A DNA stretch of 64,000 nucleotides from Psychrobacillus sp. FSL K6-4046 (GTDB lineage Bacteria > Bacillota > Bacilli > Bacillales_A > Planococcaceae): NCBI RefSeq assembly GCF_038624605.1, contig NZ_CP152020.1, forward strand, positions 2,101,312 through 2,165,311. The letters run 5' to 3'. Each line of letters opens with the position of its first letter. Positions within the stretch are counted from its first letter, which is position 1. The translations under genes and the position numbers were made by a program. The notes beneath the pieces were generated by a model. The model did not search any database. It had not been told where the DNA came from and saw only the letters and a list, made by a program, of their open reading frames with translations. Below are positions 60,143 through 64,000 of the stretch, in pieces.

Positions 60143-62896
60143 TTAATTAGTATACCAATTTTCTAGCTCTAAGACTATATTTTCTAGTGATACTTTCTTT
60201 ACAGGTATGTTAGGAATCGCCTGTAAAAAATCAGCCCCATACGACTTAGTCTCAATTCTTCTATCTAATACGATAAATACTCCCTTATCAGCGGAGGAAC
60301 GAATTAAACGACCAAATCCTTGTCTAAATCTTAGAACTGCTTCTGGTAAAGAGTAGGATGAAAATGGGTTAAGCCCGTTTCTGCTCATTAATTCTGCACG
60401 TTTTTTAAATAATGGGTCATCTGGTGATGAAAAAGGTAAACGCACCATGATCACGACAGACAGTGCCTCCCCTGGCACATCTACGCCCTCCCAAAAGCTA
60501 TTGGTGCCGAAAAGTACAGATTTCGAGAAGCGTTGAAAGGATTTTAATAGACGCATTCTACTGCCAGTTGTAATCCCTTGGGCAAACAGCATATAATCTT
60601 CGAGCAGGTTAGTCTCTTGTATTAACTCAACCGTTTTTCGAAGCATATCTTGTGAGGTGAATAATACAAAGCATCTTCCGCCAGTTACTAGCACTGTCTG
60701 AACAATTGCTTCTGCCACTGACTCAATATAGTCAGATTGTGAAACTTGCTGAATATCCGGCATATCTTCAATAATTAGGAGCTCTGCCCCATTATAAAAA
60801 TTAGATTCTACTTTAAATTGATGAATCGGCACACTCGAACTAAGCCCTAGCTGTGAAGTGATAAAGTATTTGTTAGATGGTACGGTCAAAGTCCCCGACG
60901 TCCAAATAATACCTCCACTATCTCTTAACGGAGCCATTGCTTCTTTTATATCCTCTTGATAATCTAATGGTCTTTTGATGATAGTAAGGCTCCCTGGCAC
61001 ACTCCTATTATCTAGTTCGAGCCATTTTGCTTCTTCTTCACCATCCTGAAGAAATATTTCATCCCACTCACTTACTTTAATCTCTAGCTCCCGTAGCCAA
61101 TATTCCCACTCATTTACGATAACTATTAATTGAGGGTCCAATAGGTTTTTCTTGGACGAGCCAACATATGGCTTTGTGGAATATATAAACGTCTGCAGAT
61201 TTTTAGCTACTTTGATAAAATATGATTTATCTAGTTCTAACTCTTCCATCGTATTCGTACGTTTCGTACTTTTAGATTTATGAGGGAAGCTTTGTATAGA
61301 AGAAATGATGTGAGACATAGCGAGATCAAACGACTCTACAACATTTACAAAAAGCTTCTCTATGCGGAGTCGTACGGATAAAGAGACGTTTATAAGCGAC
61401 AGTTTGTAAAGTAGATGATCGGTATCTAACGTTCCAAATTGGCCTAAAATATACTTCCAATTAGTATAGGAAAAAATACGTTCTTTTCGAGAAATACTAG
61501 CATGGATCATTTGATGTGCTTCATCAATGATAGTTGCACAGCCATTCTCTAAAAGTTTAACTTCTCTATCCTTGTCTGCTATGATCATAGAATGATTCGT
61601 CACAAGTATATCGCAATCCTTACTCCGAAGAAGTGCTCTCTCATAAAAGTCAATTCCTTTTACGTCGTTTATCATCTTCTCAGAGGTTCTTCTTATTTTA
61701 TCAACAAAGAGTAAACCACCTCCAGAGACATTAAGCTCAGAAAGATCACCCTCCTCTGTCATAGTAAGCCAAACTAAAATCTGCATGATAGTGAAGGTTT
61801 CATCATATGACTCGTCATCTTGCTGAAGATGCTCCCAAAAACGATAAAGGTCAATATAGTGGTTAATCCCTTTTAGTTTAGCTACTCGAAGATTTATATT
61901 CAAAATGTCATGAAGCTTCGGTATTTCCTCATTTATTAGTTGATCAATAAGATGAGTAGTGTAGGTACTAATAATAATTGGCTTTCCTTGCTCTATTCCA
62001 TAAATAGCAGCAGGGATTAAATACCCTAATGTTTTACCTATCCCAGTCTCGGCCTCACATACTATTTCTCTAGATTCGGACAGCGCTAGGTGAATTCTAT
62101 CCATAAGCTCAAATTGGCCAGTTCTTTCCTCCAGCTTTAAACTTCCTTGTTGGAATAACTGCTTCTTTTCGTCGAAAGAGCTTGGGTAAACTAGCTCACT
62201 TTGCGTTGGAAGAGGCTCATCTCTTTCATATTGTAAAGGGATCCCTCGATATTCTAAATAATCCTTTGAGTCATACATTTTTCTTTTCATCGTCAGCACT
62301 TCAAAAAATATAAGAGCTAGATTGGATTTTAATTGAAAGGATCTCTTATGTAAAAGTTCTATTGTTTTCATTGGCAGCGTTTGTAGCTGATCAAAACATT
62401 TCAGCAGTAAATAAGCTGTAGCCTTCGCATCGTCATCTGCTCGGTGGGCAGATTCAAGCTCTATATGTAGCTCATTTGCTATATCCTGAAGTTTATAACT
62501 ATAAATATTAGGAAACATCAGCTTTGCAAATTCCACTGTATCAATCGATTTACAAACTAATTTAGGTAATCCTACACGTTTTAGCTCCTGCTGAAGAAAC
62601 GTTAAGTCAAAGTTCGTATTATGAGCAACAAAAATATGATCTTGCAACATTTCCAACACTTTTGGGGCAATCTCTTCAAATCTAGGAGCATCCTTGACAT
62701 CTTCTTCCTTGATGTTAGTTAGATCCTGAATAAATAGAGGAATTTGTTTTTGCGGATTTACAAACGTATTAAAGGAGCCCGTTATTTTATTATTTTCTAT
62801 AAAAACAATTGCAAGCTGAATAATTCGGTCACCATTGGCAGATGAATGGCCTGTTGTTTCAATATCGACAACTGCATATTTATGATTTTCCAACAC
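60143..62896 (-). CDS. dinG: DinG with N-terminal 3'-5' exonuclease domain
   Basis: 917 aa, Firmicutes-type DinG. The DEDD exonuclease domain (about residues 1-170) shows VVDIETTGHSS, HNTNFDLTFLQ and AHRADDDAKATAYL. The XPD-like helicase domain follows with Walker A EAETGIGKTLGY (about 278), DEAH box (TIIDEAHQMIH) and motif VI LRFRQGFGRLIRS. As in the Gram-positive family, the iron-sulfur cysteines of E. coli DinG are not evident. In such enzymes the helicase part may be inactive and the exonuclease dominant. It heads the ypmA-ypmB-asnS-dnaD-nth-ypoC unit. Confidence 0.93.
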   Translation of the reverse strand: MLENHKYAVVDIETTGHSSANGDRIIQLAIVFIENNKITGSFNTFVNPQKQIPLFIQDLTNIKEEDVKDAPRFEEIAPKVLEMLQDHIFVAHNTNFDLTFLQQELKRVGLPKLVCKSIDTVEFAKLMFPNIYSYKLQDIANELHIELESAHRADDDAKATAYLLLKCFDQLQTLPMKTIELLHKRSFQLKSNLALIFFEVLTMKRKMYDSKDYLEYRGIPLQYERDEPLPTQSELVYPSSFDEKKQLFQQGSLKLEERTGQFELMDRIHLALSESREIVCEAETGIGKTLGYLIPAAIYGIEQGKPIIISTYTTHLIDQLINEEIPKLHDILNINLRVAKLKGINHYIDLYRFWEHLQQDDESYDETFTIMQILVWLTMTEEGDLSELNVSGGGLLFVDKIRRTSEKMINDVKGIDFYERALLRSKDCDILVTNHSMIIADKDREVKLLENGCATIIDEAHQMIHASISRKERIFSYTNWKYILGQFGTLDTDHLLYKLSLINVSLSVRLRIEKLFVNVVESFDLAMSHIISSIQSFPHKSKSTKRTNTMEELELDKSYFIKVAKNLQTFIYSTKPYVGSSKKNLLDPQLIVIVNEWEYWLRELEIKVSEWDEIFLQDGEEEAKWLELDNRSVPGSLTIIKRPLDYQEDIKEAMAPLRDSGGIIWTSGTLTVPSNKYFITSQLGLSSSVPIHQFKVESNFYNGAELLIIEDMPDIQQVSQSDYIESVAEAIVQTVLVTGGRCFVLFTSQDMLRKTVELIQETNLLEDYMLFAQGITTGSRMRLLKSFQRFSKSVLFGTNSFWEGVDVPGEALSVVIMVRLPFSSPDDPLFKKRAELMSRNGLNPFSSYSLPEAVLRFRQGFGRLIRSSADKGVFIVLDRRIETKSYGADFLQAIPNIPVKKVSLENIVLELENWYTN

Positions 62897-63219
62897 ACTT
62901 CATCTCACCATCATTAAAATTAAAAGCATTCTAACAAGCGCTCGAGCACTGCTTTTTAAAAATTGTACCACATTACTTTATTAGAAACGAAATATATGTA
63001 GGACTTAAAAAAAATTAAAATTATTATCCCTACTTCTTTCATTCTCAAATAAACAATTCAAATCCTATTTAGACGAAAAAATGTGCAGATCTAGCTTGTT
63101 AGAGAGAAAGTTGCAATAGCAATAAAAAACAAAGCCCCGGAAATTTTACGATTGGTAAAATTTCCGGGGACTTTTGAAATCCAGGGGCTTTTTTCTCCAG
63201 CCACCTCCATGTGCAATTA
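62897..63219. other. 320-nt gap between dinG and panD
   Basis: It contains the dinG promoter region and the terminator of the pan operon (63132-63171). Nothing else is recognised. Confidence 0.55.
63132..63171. terminator. Terminator after panD, recurrent hairpin family
   Basis: 17-bp stem beginning AGCCCCGGAAATTTTAC with its complement and a short loop, flanked by an A run on the left (a T run on the minus strand). It is the third member of the GCCC.GAAATTTTAC hairpin family in this window. Confidence 0.8.
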
Positions 63220-63603
63220 TTACATGACTGTTGCTTCTGGCTCGTAGTTGATAATTTGGTTAATCGTATTATCTGAGTTCATAATTCCTACTGTTGGACG
63301 ATGGTTTTTTGCTTCTTCATTCATTACGTATGCATAAGACAAGATAATTACTATATCTCCACGTTGAACAAGGCGTGCTGCAGCTCCATTTACACAAATT
63401 ACACCGCTTCCACGTTCTCCTGCGATAATATATGTTTCAAAGCGTGCCCCATTATTGTTATTGACAATATGAACCTTTTCATTTGGCAGCATTCCTACTG
63501 CATCCAGGATATTTTGGTCAATTGTAATACTGCCTACATAGTTTAAATCCGCCTCAGTGACTACTGCTCGGTGAATTTTACTGTTTAACATCATTCTTAA
63601 CAT
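63220..63603 (-). CDS. panD: Aspartate 1-decarboxylase
   Basis: 127 aa pyruvoyl enzyme making beta-alanine for pantothenate. The self-cleavage site is Gly24-Ser25 in NYVGSITID, which turns Ser25 into the pyruvoyl cofactor. Other conserved parts are [16 protein letters not shown] and [17 protein letters not shown]. It starts 2 nt after panC and shares its transcript. Confidence 0.96.
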   Translation of the reverse strand: MLRMMLNSKIHRAVVTEADLNYVGSITIDQNILDAVGMLPNEKVHIVNNNNGARFETYIIAGERGSGVICVNGAAARLVQRGDIVIILSYAYVMNEEAKNHRPTVGIMNSDNTINQIINYEPEATVM

Positions 63604-63605
63604 TA

Positions 63606-64000
63606 TTACTGCACTTCCTTCATATTAACTATTATATTATCAATTAATCTTGCTTTTTCAAAAAATACGGCAGCTGCAAATAAGACTTCTTCTGTGTACT
63701 CGTTTACAGGTTGTAGTGTTGGATAAGCCAAAGCCTCCAGGTAATCTATTTTACCAGATGTGTTTTCAATTATATATTGTTTAGCTTCAGCAATAGCCTT
63801 TTGTACATCCCCCGTGCGATGCACGTTCTCTTTTGCCAGCGTAAGCGCCTTGTAAATATGAGGGGCAACTTCACGTTCTTGCGCGCTAAGAAATACATTT
63901 CGCGAACTTTTAGCCAATCCATCTTCTTCACGTATAGTTGGAACAGCAACTATTTCTAGCGGGAAATTGTATGCTTCAACAAACAGCTTAATAATCGCAA
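63606..64000 (-). CDS. panC: Pantothenate synthetase, C-terminal part (partial)
   Basis: The frame is open from the stop at 63606 to the window edge (about 131 codons), so the gene starts outside. The part present has [16 protein letters not shown], the conserved PTxREEDGLAxSSRN motif of PanC, then LSAQE and the C-terminal domain LDYLEAL-like [13 protein letters not shown]. It joins pantoate and beta-alanine, the product of the next gene. The methionine at 63917 is internal, not the start. Confidence 0.93.
   Translation of the reverse strand, partial: AIIKLFVEAYNFPLEIVAVPTIREEDGLAKSSRNVFLSAQEREVAPHIYKALTLAKENVHRTGDVQKAIAEAKQYIIENTSGKIDYLEALAYPTLQPVNEYTEEVLFAAAVFFEKARLIDNIIVNMKEVQ

Overview
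This window is chromosomal DNA of a low-GC, spore-forming Bacillales bacterium, most likely a member of the Planococcaceae/Bacillaceae close to Psychrobacillus. The evidence is strong AGGAGG-type ribosome binding sites, frequent TTG/GTG starts, a B-type RNase P RNA, an S-box (SAM) riboswitch, sporulation-type proteins, and clear synteny with the Bacillus subtilis ypv-yps-ypr-ypp-ponA-ypo-asnS-dinG-pan region. The species itself cannot be read from the sequence.

Layout. 1-0.7 kb: end of an IS3-family insertion sequence, cut by the window edge. 0.8-1.5 kb: secreted two-repeat protein. 1.7-4.7 kb: promoter, SAM riboswitch and methionine ABC importer in the order metQ-metN-metP, with an intergenic repeat inside the operon. 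4.7-5.9 kb: L-lactate oxidase-like gene interrupted by one in-frame TGA. 6.1-10.1 kb: manganese catalase with a DUF2642-like protein, ypsA with an unknown partner, a CotF-like coat protein, a HAD phosphatase and a 21-bp tandem repeat. 10.3-19 kb: an orphan hisH-hisF pair, glutamate synthase small and large subunits, and the divergent regulator gltC. 19-24.7 kb: signal peptidase I and a four-carbon sugar-acid operon (DeoR regulator, DUF1537 kinase, PdxA-like dehydrogenase, GntP permease) with a palindromic operator over its promoter. 24.8-35 kb: ilvA, katA, ytzI, rlmN, a rhodanese-type sulfurtransferase, the dynamin-like dynA and an orphan cheX. 35.4-38.2 kb: ba3-type cytochrome oxidase operon with an FNR-type box. 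38.4-41.5 kb: two paralogous proteins that share two modules in opposite order. 41.6-51.6 kb: DinG-type helicase, THUMP methyltransferase, GGDEF-EAL protein, rnpB, gpsB, and mrfAB with yppE. 52-64 kb: recU-ponA; then, on the other strand, panC-panD, dinG-ypmA-ypmB-asnS-dnaD-nth-ypoC.

How it fits together. Much of the window is housekeeping: DNA repair (MrfAB, RecU, Nth, DinG, YpvA), envelope growth (PonA, GpsB, DynA, signal peptidase), nitrogen assimilation (GltAB), methionine uptake, pantothenate synthesis and peroxide defence (heme and manganese catalases). Accessory content consists of the IS element, a transposase remnant, the sugar-acid operon, a family of roughly 240-bp intergenic repeats, GGTGCC palindromes and a recurrent terminator hairpin.

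The most interesting observations are the solitary HisH-HisF glutaminase-cyclase pair beside glutamate synthase; the FNR-type site placed at -41.5 of the ba3 oxidase promoter; the single-base nonsense codon in an otherwise intact lactate oxidase gene; the module-swapped paralogs; the operator-promoter overlap of the sugar-acid operon; and the phased 21-bp repeat array.
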